A stretch of 64,000 nt of DNA, taken from an uncultured Lachnobacterium sp. (lineage in GTDB: Bacteria > Bacillota > Clostridia > Lachnospirales > Lachnospiraceae). The translations under genes and the position numbers were made by a program. Within the stretch, counting starts at the first letter, position 1. The number at the start of each line of letters is the position of its first letter. The notes beneath the pieces were generated by a model. That model was not told the DNA's origin, ran no database searches, and saw only the letters and a program-made list of their open reading frames with translations. The stretch lies in contig URSS01000008.1 in NCBI GenBank assembly GCA_900550545.1, forward strand, positions 13,618 through 77,617. The letters run 5' to 3'. Below are positions 1 through 7,637 of this stretch, one piece after another.

Positions 1-22
1 AATGTGCAGGAGGATTAAACAG

Positions 23-415
23 ATGAAAAACAAATATGGAATTGTCGGAGTAGCCCACATAGGGCTTCCGACAAATGATTTAAAAAAGACAATCGAATTT
101 TATAAAAGTCTTGGATTTGAAGTGATTTTAGAAACCTATAATGAAAAGGCAAAAGAAAAGGTTGCGTTTTTGCAGATTCAGAATTACTGTATTGAATCGT
201 TTGAGAACGGACAGGCGGTAATGGCAGACGGGGCATATCAGCATGTCGCACTGGATGTGAGAGATATTGAAGAAATGTATAAAAAGATCTGTGAAAATGG
301 ATATGAAGTTATTACGGATGGAATTGAGCAGCTTCCGTTTTGGGATAATGGTGTAAAGTTTTTCATGATTAAAGGACCAAATGAGGAGAGAATCGAGTTT
401 TGCCAGAAACTCTGA
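23..415 (+). CDS. VOC (glyoxalase/bleomycin-resistance) family protein
   Basis: A 130-residue single-domain protein of the vicinal oxygen chelate fold. The N-terminal VAHIGLPTNDL strand with His12, the central YQHVALDV strand and the C-terminal GPNEERIEF strand give the usual His/His/Glu metal ligand pattern. The start is set at the ATG preceded by AGGAGG 9 bases upstream; an earlier ATG at position 2 has no ribosome site in view. It lies 17 bases before a sugar symporter and a PfkB kinase and probably shares their transcript, so a role in sugar or aldehyde metabolism is an inference. The substrate cannot be read from the sequence. Confidence 0.85.
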   Translation: MKNKYGIVGVAHIGLPTNDLKKTIEFYKSLGFEVILETYNEKAKEKVAFLQIQNYCIESFENGQAVMADGAYQHVALDVRDIEEMYKKICENGYEVITDGIEQLPFWDNGVKFFMIKGPNEERIEFCQKL

Positions 416-432
416 TGAAGTAGGAGGAACGT

Positions 433-1797
433 ATGGGGAGCGAGAACAGAAGTGGAAAAGTGCCGCTGATCAGCAAAATTGCATATGGTTTTGGTGATGT
501 GGGATGTAATTTCAGTTGGATGTTTGTCAGCAATTTTTTAATGATTTTTTATACCGATGTATTTGGAATCAGTATGGCAGCAGTGTCTGCACTGATGCTG
601 TTTTCCCGATTTTGGGATGCCATTAATGATCCGATTGTCGGGGGACTGACCGACAAGACAAAGACAAGATGGGGAAGATACCGTCCATGGCTTTTGGTGG
701 CGGCACCGATTACGGCGGTGCTCCTTGTAATGACATTCTGGGCAAGACCAGATTGGAATCAGACTGCAAAAATTGTATATATGGTAATCACATATTGTCT
801 CCTTGTTTTGGGATATACCTGTGTGAATATTCCATATGGAACACTCTGTGGAGCAATGACACAGGACATTGATGAGCGTGCAAAAATCAACACTTCCCGT
901 TCCGTTGCAGCAATGATTGCAATCGGTGTGTTAAATATCATTACCGTTCCTTTGATTAACAAATTTGGAAGCAGCAGTGCAAAAACCGGGTATCTGACGG
1001 TGGCAGTTATTTATGGATGCATTTTTGCAGCATGTCATTTCTTTTGCTTTGCAAAGACAAAAGAGGCTGTGATCACACCGGAAAAAGAAAAAATTTCTAT
1101 AAAAGTCCAGCTAAAAGCGGTGCTTCAGAATCGTCCGTATCTGCTGGCTCTGGTAGGACAGATTTTATTTGGTTTTACTTTATATGGAAGAAATGCGGAT
1201 GTCCTGTATTATTTTACTTATGTAGAAGGAAATGCCTCGTATTATACCACTTATTCGATGTGCATCATTATTCCTTCCATTATTGGAGCAGCCTGCTTTC
1301 AGCCGGTATTCCGTAAACTGAACAATAAAGGAAGAACTGCCAGTGTATTTGCACTTTTGACAGGAATTTCGATGCTTTTCATGTTTTTCTTTAATGTAAA
1401 AGAAGCTCCGGTTATCTTTTATGCATTGTCTGGAATTACACAGTTTTTCTTTTCCGGATTCAATACCGCAATTTATGCAATCATTCCGGATTGTGTGGAG
1501 TACGGTGAGTGGAAAACCGGATTGCGCAACGATGGATTTCAATATGCGTTTATTTCGCTTGGAAACAAGATTGGAATGGCAATTGGAACAGCACTTCTTG
1601 CCGGATTACTCGGAAAATACGGGTATGTGGCAAACCAGACACAAAATGCAGCCGTACTTTCCATTATGAAACATGCATTTACAACCATTCCGGGGGTTCT
1701 CTGGATTGTGACTGCTGTGGTATTATTCTTTTATCGGCTGAATAAAAAGCGTTATAATGAAATTGTGGAGGAATTAAAGAATGGAAAAAGAGGTTGA
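433..1797 (+). CDS. GPH-family sugar:cation symporter (MFS)
   Basis: A 454-residue protein with about twelve hydrophobic segments. The motif DAINDPIVGGLTDKTKTRWG (residues about 60-79) is the hallmark of the glycoside-pentoside-hexuronide family (MelB, XynP, UidB). These proteins import sugars or glycosides with Na+ or H+. AGGAGG lies 5 bases before the ATG. The gene overlaps the following fructokinase-like gene by 17 bases, which suggests translational coupling and uptake of a sugar that the kinase then phosphorylates. The exact sugar is unknown; a fructoside or sucrose-type substrate would fit the kinase, but this is inference. Confidence 0.9.
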   Translation: MGSENRSGKVPLISKIAYGFGDVGCNFSWMFVSNFLMIFYTDVFGISMAAVSALMLFSRFWDAINDPIVGGLTDKTKTRWGRYRPWLLVAAPITAVLLVMTFWARPDWNQTAKIVYMVITYCLLVLGYTCVNIPYGTLCGAMTQDIDERAKINTSRSVAAMIAIGVLNIITVPLINKFGSSSAKTGYLTVAVIYGCIFAACHFFCFAKTKEAVITPEKEKISIKVQLKAVLQNRPYLLALVGQILFGFTLYGRNADVLYYFTYVEGNASYYTTYSMCIIIPSIIGAACFQPVFRKLNNKGRTASVFALLTGISMLFMFFFNVKEAPVIFYALSGITQFFFSGFNTAIYAIIPDCVEYGEWKTGLRNDGFQYAFISLGNKIGMAIGTALLAGLLGKYGYVANQTQNAAVLSIMKHAFTTIPGVLWIVTAVVLFFYRLNKKRYNEIVEELKNGKRG

Positions 1798-2752
1798 TAT
1801 TGTAGCATTGGGTGAACTGCTGATCGATTTTACCGAGGCAGGATACGGAAAAGATGGAATGAAGCTGTTTGAGCAGAATCCCGGTGGTGCACCGGTGAAT
1901 TTGTTGACGGTTGCAAGCCATATGGGATACCGGACATCGTTTATTGGAAAAGTCGGAAAAGACATGCATGGTGCATTTTTAAAAAGAACCTTACAAAATG
2001 AGGGAATTGCAGTGGACCATCTGATCGAAGATGATAAGTATTTTACTACACTTGCGTTTGTAGAAATTGATGAAAACGGTGAGCGGAAATTTTCATTTGC
2101 AAGAAAACCGGGCGCGGATACACAACTTCGGAAAGAAGAACTGGATCCGACGCTTTTACAAAAGTGTAAAATTTTTCATTTCGGATCGCTTTCCCTGACA
2201 GATGAACCGGCAAAAAGTGCAACTTTAGAAGCCGTTCATATCGCAAAAGACGCGGGAGCATTGATTTCTTATGATCCAAATTACCGTGCATCCTTGTGGA
2301 GAAATGAACAGACTGCAGTACAGGAAATGAAAGCAGTGATTCCATTTGCGGATGTGATGAAGGTATCGGATGAAGAAAGTCTCCTGCTGACGGGAAAAAA
2401 CAGCTATGAAGAAGCTGCGGAGGAGTTGCTTTCCATGGGACCAGAGCTGATTGCCATTACACTTGGCAGTGACGGCGTACTTGTGGCAACTACGGATGGA
2501 AAAGAACAGATCAGGGGATTTGCAACAGAGGCGGTTGATACAACAGGAGCCGGAGATTCATTCTGGGGTGGATTCCTAAGTCACTTCTTATCGCTGCATA
2601 AAACGCTTGGAGAACTGGACTGGAATGATTTATGTGCCTGCGCACAGCAGGGAAACGCGGTAGCGTGTCTGTGCGTACAAAAGAGAGGCGGAATTCCTGC
2701 GATTCCAGATAAAGAAGCCGTAATAAAATTTTTAAATCATCAGGGTAAATGA
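1781..2752 (+). CDS. PfkB-family carbohydrate kinase, fructokinase-like
   Basis: A 323-residue cytoplasmic sugar kinase of the ribokinase/PfkB family. NPGGAPVN near residues 30-37 is the sugar-binding signature typical of bacterial fructokinases (ScrK type). DTTGAGDSFWGGF at about 253-265 is PfkB signature 2 with the catalytic Asp. GGAGG lies 9 bases before the ATG, inside the end of the symporter gene. The gene pair implies import followed by ATP-dependent phosphorylation, probably fructose to fructose-6-phosphate. Substrate specificity within this family is hard to predict, so 2-keto-3-deoxygluconate or tagatose kinases remain alternatives. Confidence 0.85.
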   Translation: MEKEVDIVALGELLIDFTEAGYGKDGMKLFEQNPGGAPVNLLTVASHMGYRTSFIGKVGKDMHGAFLKRTLQNEGIAVDHLIEDDKYFTTLAFVEIDENGERKFSFARKPGADTQLRKEELDPTLLQKCKIFHFGSLSLTDEPAKSATLEAVHIAKDAGALISYDPNYRASLWRNEQTAVQEMKAVIPFADVMKVSDEESLLLTGKNSYEEAAEELLSMGPELIAITLGSDGVLVATTDGKEQIRGFATEAVDTTGAGDSFWGGFLSHFLSLHKTLGELDWNDLCACAQQGNAVACLCVQKRGGIPAIPDKEAVIKFLNHQGK

Positions 2753-2769
2753 TTCGTAGATTGACATTT

Positions 2770-2817
2770 CCTCCTGTATTTTCTAAGCTTAAGGCAAAGA
2801 AATGCAGGAGGTTTTTT
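2770..2817 (+). promoter_or_regulatory. Terminator-like hairpin that contains the ribosome site of the next gene
   Basis: A 12-bp stem (arms 2770-2781 and 2800-2811, one G-U pair) with an 18-base loop is followed directly by six T residues and then the ATG of the XRE regulator. The 3' arm contains the GCAGGAGG Shine-Dalgarno sequence. The same element can therefore act as the terminator of the sugar-kinase transcript and hide the ribosome site from read-through transcripts. The fold is read by eye. Confidence 0.6.
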
Positions 2818-3570
2818 ATGGATGCGAAAAAATTTGGTGCGTTCCTTGCGGCCACACGAAAAGAAAAAAAGATGACGCAGGCACAGCTGGCAGAGAAAAT
2901 AGATGTTACAGACAAAGCGGTCAGCCGCTGGGAAAGAGGATTGGGCTTTCCGGATATTACAACGATGGAACCGCTGGCAGATGCACTTGGAATATCTTTG
3001 CTTGAACTGATGCGGTCAGAAAAATTAAATGAAGATATGAAAAAAGAACAATATTCTGCAAAAGAAGTTTCTGAACTGATGTGTTCCGCTACAGAAATGA
3101 ACCGTCAACAGGGCATGCAGGATAAGCAGGCAAATGTAATTGCAGCGATTGCGCTGGTAGTTGCGGCAGCACTTGCCTATATTTCCGGAAAATGTAGTAT
3201 AGGAGGTGCATTGTTTTTTGGTGGAATTGTGGCGGCGTGCGGAATCAGTGGATATTATTTTTGGATGAACCGGGGGGATGCACAAAGCCGCAGAATTTAT
3301 GGAAGTATTTTTGGAGGATTGTTGGTTTGCATTATATATTTGAGTCAATGGTTGCTGTCAGAAAACGGAGATATACCATATGTCCGTTTTTTCCGGACGT
3401 TGGAATGCTATCTGGTAATTTTAGTTGTTTGTGCAGCTTCGTTTCACAGTTTATATGTATACAGAAACCAACAAAAAGCAGGAATGCTTGTGACAGGAAT
3501 TGCGGGGCTGTTGGCTGCTTTTGGAATACTCTGGTATTTTAGCGGGGTATTTGCTAGCTTAGCTGCGTAG
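2818..3570 (+). CDS. XRE-family regulator with C-terminal membrane domain
   Basis: A 250-residue protein. Residues 1-65 are a Cro/CI-type helix-turn-helix (MTQAQLAEKIDVTDKAVSRW), and residues about 100-245 form several hydrophobic segments, giving a membrane-tethered regulator of a type common in Clostridia. The start is the ATG after GCAGGAGG and six T residues, about 70 bases inside the longest open frame. Because the ribosome site lies in a terminator-like hairpin, expression may need a promoter within the loop or opening of the structure. Its targets are unknown. Confidence 0.85.
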   Translation: MDAKKFGAFLAATRKEKKMTQAQLAEKIDVTDKAVSRWERGLGFPDITTMEPLADALGISLLELMRSEKLNEDMKKEQYSAKEVSELMCSATEMNRQQGMQDKQANVIAAIALVVAAALAYISGKCSIGGALFFGGIVAACGISGYYFWMNRGDAQSRRIYGSIFGGLLVCIIYLSQWLLSENGDIPYVRFFRTLECYLVILVVCAASFHSLYVYRNQQKAGMLVTGIAGLLAAFGILWYFSGVFASLAA

Positions 3571-3667
3571 CAGAGGGAAAGAACGAGTATCGTGCGGTTT
3601 CGCGAATTTGTGAGGTGGGGTTCTGAGTAGTTACGAAAAACAAATCAAAAGAACCTTGAAAATTTCT

Positions 3668-3695
3668 TTGAAATTACCAGTGTTTTGCGTATAAT
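3668..3695 (+). promoter_or_regulatory. Promoter of the DUF3990 module
   Basis: TTGAAA, a 16-base spacer and TATAAT (3690-3695) lie about 39 bases before the DUF3990 ATG. No other gene lies between. Confidence 0.6.
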
Positions 3696-3733
3696 ACAGA
3701 TAAAGGAAACACGACAATGAGGTAATATCAAAT

Positions 3734-4207
3734 ATGGAATTATATCATGCAAGCAAAGAAATTGTAAAATATCCAGAAATACGAAAAGCGAAATATACCA
3801 AAGATTTTTCATGGGGATTTTATTGTACAAATAATATGGAACAGGCTGTCAGATGGGCGAACCGTGGAACTGGGACTCCGGTGATAAATTATTATGATTA
3901 TAAACCAAATGAAAATTTAAAAATTCTGAAATTTGCGGAAATATCAGATGAATGGCTGGATTTCATTGCAGAATGCAGAAACGGAAAAACACATACTTAT
4001 GATATTGTAGAAGGTCCTATGGCGAATGACACCGTCTGGAATTATGTGAATGATTATCTGACAGGGCGAATTAATAGGAAACAGTTCTGGGCATTAGCTG
4101 AATTTAAGTATCCAACGCATCAAATTAGTTTTCACACATTATCTGCACTTGATTGTCTGACATATAGGAAAAGCGAGGTAGTTTATGACAGCAAAGGAAC
4201 AAAATGA
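3734..4207 (+). CDS. DUF3990 family protein (ADP-ribosyltransferase-like fold suspected)
   Basis: A 157-residue protein recognised as DUF3990 by three blocks: LYHASKEIV at the start, KDFSWGFYCTNN in the middle and HQISFHTLSALDCL at the end. The YHAS plus GFYCT pair resembles the ART core of diphtheria-toxin/PARP-type ADP-ribosyltransferases (HGT plus GFY); I infer this relationship from the motifs. It has its own promoter and overlaps the next gene by 23 bases, the layout of a two-gene module. A toxin-antitoxin or host-modifying pair is possible. No signal peptide or membrane segment is seen. Confidence 0.75.
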   Translation: MELYHASKEIVKYPEIRKAKYTKDFSWGFYCTNNMEQAVRWANRGTGTPVINYYDYKPNENLKILKFAEISDEWLDFIAECRNGKTHTYDIVEGPMANDTVWNYVNDYLTGRINRKQFWALAEFKYPTHQISFHTLSALDCLTYRKSEVVYDSKGTK

Positions 4208-4628
4208 TTATTTTTATGTGTGCGCTTTAATTGAATATATCGCAAGGGAAACACATAATCACAGAGGAGATATCGTAAAAGCGATTGGCCGGAAGGGAAT
4301 CGAAAAGCTGTTATATGATGCGGAAGTGAATCATTGTCTTAGTTTTGAACAGGTAAGTGACGAGGTAATTTCTTATTATAAGATAACAAATGGCGAGTTT
4401 GATACCATATCGGATTGCAAGTATCCGGTTCCAAGCTATCTTGATATTGGAAAATTATATAGTATAATGATAGAGGATTGTGCAGCACCCGGGGAAGAAG
4501 TACAGGAGTTGATAAATATTTTTTCATCTTTTATCAGCGATGAGATTTCCAGGTTTCAGACCGATTTGTATTATCAGAATCCCGATTATATCGAGTGCTC
4601 ATACCGGGAAGGAAAACTATTAGATTAA
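4185..4628 (+). CDS. DUF3791-like partner protein of DUF3990
   Basis: A 147-residue protein. Residues 1-70 resemble the short DUF3791 domain (a helical IEYIARE segment, then LLYDAEVNHCLSFEQVSDEVI). Residues 75-147 form an acidic extension of unknown role with a conserved-looking SFISDEISRFQTDLYYQNPDY block. The start ATG lies inside the end of the DUF3990 gene, with GAGGTAG upstream. DUF3791-like genes often sit beside DUF3990 genes in Clostridia, which suggests a functional pair. Which member would be toxin or antitoxin, if either, cannot be decided here. Confidence 0.6.
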   Translation: MTAKEQNDYFYVCALIEYIARETHNHRGDIVKAIGRKGIEKLLYDAEVNHCLSFEQVSDEVISYYKITNGEFDTISDCKYPVPSYLDIGKLYSIMIEDCAAPGEEVQELINIFSSFISDEISRFQTDLYYQNPDYIECSYREGKLLD

Positions 4629-4640
4629 GGAGCAGATGGT

Positions 4641-4943
4641 ATGGTAAAACACATTATTTTATGGACATTAAAGGACGAGTACACAGAGGCACAGAAAGCA
4701 GAAATCCGTGCCGGCATCAAAGAAGGGTTAGAAGGACTAAAAGGACAGATTCCGGGTATGACGGATATATCCGTCCGGACGGAGTATCTTCCAAGTTCTA
4801 CGGTCGATGTTATGCTGGATACCACATTTGAAAATGCAGAGGCGCTTGCTGCATATGCAAAACATCCGAAGCATGTGGCCGTGGCAGATACCAAAGTAAG
4901 ACCATATACTGCAAACCGCGCATGCATGGACTTTGAAGTCTGA
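4641..4943 (+). CDS. Dabb (stress-responsive alpha/beta barrel) domain protein
   Basis: A 100-residue ferredoxin-like dimeric barrel protein. It begins MVKHIILWTLKDEY, the typical Dabb first strand with its conserved His, and ends with the HPKHVAVADTKVRPY block seen across the family. AAGGAG lies 8 bases before the ATG. It follows the DUF3791-like gene by 12 bases and is closed by a strong terminator, so it may ride on the same transcript. Some Dabb proteins are polyketide cyclases, but most small bacterial ones have no known function. Confidence 0.85.
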   Translation: MVKHIILWTLKDEYTEAQKAEIRAGIKEGLEGLKGQIPGMTDISVRTEYLPSSTVDVMLDTTFENAEALAAYAKHPKHVAVADTKVRPYTANRACMDFEV

Positions 4944-4952
4944 GTGATTTTA

Positions 4953-4999
4953 AAAAGCTGTTACATGTTCTGGGCAAACCAGATGTGTACAGCTTTTTT
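4953..4999 (+). terminator. Rho-independent terminator after the Dabb gene
   Basis: Long interrupted hairpin: an AAAAGCTGT/ACAGCTTTT outer stem and an inner CTGG/CCAG stem, followed by six T residues. It ends the DUF3990-Dabb unit. Confidence 0.85.
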
Positions 5000-5051
5000 G
5001 TGCGTAAAAGCAGTAATGAAAAGATAAAAGGGAAATTTACATGAGGAGGAA

Positions 5052-6695
5052 ATGAAAATGTTCGCATGCAAAAACTGCGGCGGAAATGTGATATATGATA
5101 TTGCATCCGGTCAGCTTGCCTGTACATACTGTCACACGCTTTTTGATCCGTATGCATATGAGGAGAAAACGACAGATGCAGAAATACAAAAGGATTTTGA
5201 GGCAACGATTTTTACCTGCCCGCAATGCGGAGGCGAAATCTTAAGCACCGATGATACGGCAGCAGGATTCTGCAGTTTCTGTGGAGCATCCACAGTGCTG
5301 TACAGCCGCATTGAAAAAGAACACCGGCCGGCTTATATTATTCCGTTTACGAAAACGAAAGAGGATTGTAAAAAGGCTTATGGAAAGCTTATGAAAAAGT
5401 CGATTTTTGCACCGAAGGAATTGAAAGATCCGAAGTATATCGACGGATTCCGGGGCATTTATATGCCATACTGGACCTACTATGTGGAGCAGAAGACACC
5501 GATTTCCATTGATGCGCAGAAATCACACCGAAGAGGTGACTACATCATCACGGTTCACAGTAAATTAAATGGAAATCTTGACGCATACTATAAGGGACTG
5601 TCGTATGATGCATCCTCGTCTTTTGAGGATAATCTTAGCGAAATGCTTGCACCTTACGACGTAAAACATATGAAACGGTTTACGCCTGCATTTTTAAGCG
5701 GTTTTTATGCAGACACAGCGGATCTGCCGGCATCGGTATATCAGGATGATGCCATACAGCTCGCATATGAAAATACAATCAATGAAATTAGTTCGGTTCC
5801 GGAGTTCGCTGGTTATACGACGACGGGGACTGCAAGTCAGTCACCGGAAAGCCTTGGAACTACCGTAAAAGCAACCGATTATTCGATGTTTCCGGTGTGG
5901 TTTCTGTCCTATCGGAACAAAGACCGTGTGTCCTATGCGACGGTAAACGGACAGACCGGAAAAGTCGTAGCGGATGTCCCGGTTTCTGTCGGTAAATTTA
6001 TGCTGGGATCACTGCTTGTCGCAATTCCTGTATACATCATACTCTGTATGCTTACGGTGCTTACACCGGGCTGGACACTTACACTTGTAGGTGTGCTTGC
6101 ATTGATTGCCAATTTTATCTATTCAGGAGAACTTGCAAAGGTTGCAGTTCAGGAGGCGAGCGAGGAAGACAAAGGAAAGATAGCGAAAGAAAATCCGGAA
6201 GCACTGATTGCATTTAACAATAAAAGAAGTGCACATGCAGCGGCAAAACTGGCAAAGAAACTCAAAAAAGAGACGCATACCTCTAATGCAGCAGGTGTGG
6301 TTATGCTCATTTTCTTATTGTTCTATATGCTGATTGAATTTTTTTCGATTGGTCTGTTAACGCTCAGCTTTAGCAATGTGGATGGAAGTAGAATTTTATG
6401 GACGGTCGTTACGATCGCATCATTTGTTTTTTTGATAAAATCATTTACACGTTTTGATCGTCTGCCCGGACACAAAGGTTTGTTCGGACTGATCTTTAAC
6501 ATGGTTTCACTTATCTTTGCAAGTATTGTGGTATTTGCGCAGCCGGTATCCGACTGGTGGTATTATGGTGCAGCGTTTGCTGTTGTGGCATCCGTTTTAG
6601 AGACTCTGATAGATGTCATACTGGCATACAATGTACTTTCTACCAGAAAACTTCCACAGTTTGCAACACATACAGGAGGTGATGACCGTGCATAA
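5052..6695 (+). CDS. Zinc-ribbon-containing membrane protein
   Basis: A 547-residue protein. Residues 1-35 hold a zinc ribbon (CKNCGG..CTYC) and residues about 56-80 a second one (CPQCGG..CSFCG). A soluble middle part (about 90-315) is followed by two hydrophobic segments at about 320-360 and four more at about 415-535. GAGGAGG lies shortly before the ATG. The next gene, a TPM-domain protein, overlaps by 8 bases, so the two are likely made together. Similar zinc-ribbon/TPM pairs occur in Clostridia; their role is unknown, perhaps membrane protein quality control or envelope assembly. Confidence 0.7.
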   Translation: MKMFACKNCGGNVIYDIASGQLACTYCHTLFDPYAYEEKTTDAEIQKDFEATIFTCPQCGGEILSTDDTAAGFCSFCGASTVLYSRIEKEHRPAYIIPFTKTKEDCKKAYGKLMKKSIFAPKELKDPKYIDGFRGIYMPYWTYYVEQKTPISIDAQKSHRRGDYIITVHSKLNGNLDAYYKGLSYDASSSFEDNLSEMLAPYDVKHMKRFTPAFLSGFYADTADLPASVYQDDAIQLAYENTINEISSVPEFAGYTTTGTASQSPESLGTTVKATDYSMFPVWFLSYRNKDRVSYATVNGQTGKVVADVPVSVGKFMLGSLLVAIPVYIILCMLTVLTPGWTLTLVGVLALIANFIYSGELAKVAVQEASEEDKGKIAKENPEALIAFNNKRSAHAAAKLAKKLKKETHTSNAAGVVMLIFLLFYMLIEFFSIGLLTLSFSNVDGSRILWTVVTIASFVFLIKSFTRFDRLPGHKGLFGLIFNMVSLIFASIVVFAQPVSDWWYYGAAFAVVASVLETLIDVILAYNVLSTRKLPQFATHTGGDDRA

Positions 6696-7497
6696 AATAA
6701 AACAGATTGTTACAAAAATGGCAGCTTTTGTTCTGGTGCTTGCCGTTCTGTTGTCATCCGGATTGTTTGCAGCGACGGAGGTTTTTGCTGCGCAGAGTGA
6801 TACGAACGAAGAGAGTGGATACCGCTATGTCCTGGATGATGACGCAGGGTTTATTGAAGATAATAAAGAAATATTAAATCTGATGAAAGAGATTACGCAG
6901 TATTGTAATGCTGCTGTGGTTACAACAACATCTCATTCGTATCGCAGTACAGAAAGCTATGCAGTGGCTACGTTTGAATCGTATTTTGGCGATGGCGCAG
7001 ATGGTGTGGTCTTTGTCATTGACCGTGATCTCAACGAAATTTATCTGGCATCCGAGGGCAGCACGCGAAGGATATTATCCAATGCAAAATGCAGGACTAT
7101 CTGTGATAATACCTATATTTATGCGACAGAGGGACATAATTATGATTATGATACCTGTTGCAAAGAAACATTGACACAGGTAAATACTCTGCTTTCGGGT
7201 GGTCATATCACACAGCCGATGCGTTATATATCCAGCATTTTCATTGCGCTTGCCATTGGAATGATCCTTTGCTTTTTATATGTATTTAAAGTTTCAAAAA
7301 GCAGAAAAGCAACTTCCCGGGAGTTATTTAATGCAGCGTTCACAAACGTGCAGGTGCACAACCCAAGTGTCCATTATGTAGGAGAGACAAAGAGATACAG
7401 CCCGCAAAGTTCCGGCAGCGGAGGTGGCGGTCATAGCAGTCACCACAGTGGTGGAGGCCACAGTGGCGGTCACAGTGGCGGAGGACATCACATTTAA
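6688..7497 (+). CDS. TPM-domain membrane protein with Gly/His-rich tail
   Basis: A 269-residue protein with an N-terminal signal peptide (hydrophobic stretch at about 10-28, ending FAAQS). A TPM domain (YgcG/Psb32 type) follows at about 40-165, with DGADGVVFVIDRDLNEIYL. One membrane segment lies at about 180-200, and the cytoplasmic tail ends in repeated GGGHSGGH units rich in His and Gly. GTG at 6688 is preferred because AGGAGG sits 8 bases upstream; ATG at 6682 would leave only 2 bases. The histidine tail could bind metal. Overlap with the zinc-ribbon gene suggests a shared function. Confidence 0.75.
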   Translation: MHKIKQIVTKMAAFVLVLAVLLSSGLFAATEVFAAQSDTNEESGYRYVLDDDAGFIEDNKEILNLMKEITQYCNAAVVTTTSHSYRSTESYAVATFESYFGDGADGVVFVIDRDLNEIYLASEGSTRRILSNAKCRTICDNTYIYATEGHNYDYDTCCKETLTQVNTLLSGGHITQPMRYISSIFIALAIGMILCFLYVFKVSKSRKATSRELFNAAFTNVQVHNPSVHYVGETKRYSPQSSGSGGGGHSSHHSGGGHSGGHSGGGHHI

Positions 7498-7575
7498 GGC
7501 GCAATCGTTGTTGGTCATACTTCTGTGAACAGTAATTGTTTTGTGAGAACGTGTGGAAATTGATATAAAAAATAC

Positions 7576-7606
7576 TTGACGTGAAGTCAACTTTAGGTTG
7601 TATTAT
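7576..7606 (+). promoter_or_regulatory. Possible promoter of the DXS-like gene with a small palindrome
   Basis: TTGACG and TATTAT are separated by 19 bases, longer than ideal. The -35 lies in the inverted repeat TTGAC-N5-GTCAA (7576-7590), which may be a repressor site. The GTG start follows 31 bases downstream. Confidence 0.4.
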
Positions 7607-7637
7607 AGGAAAAAAACAAATAACAGGAGGTTTTTTT

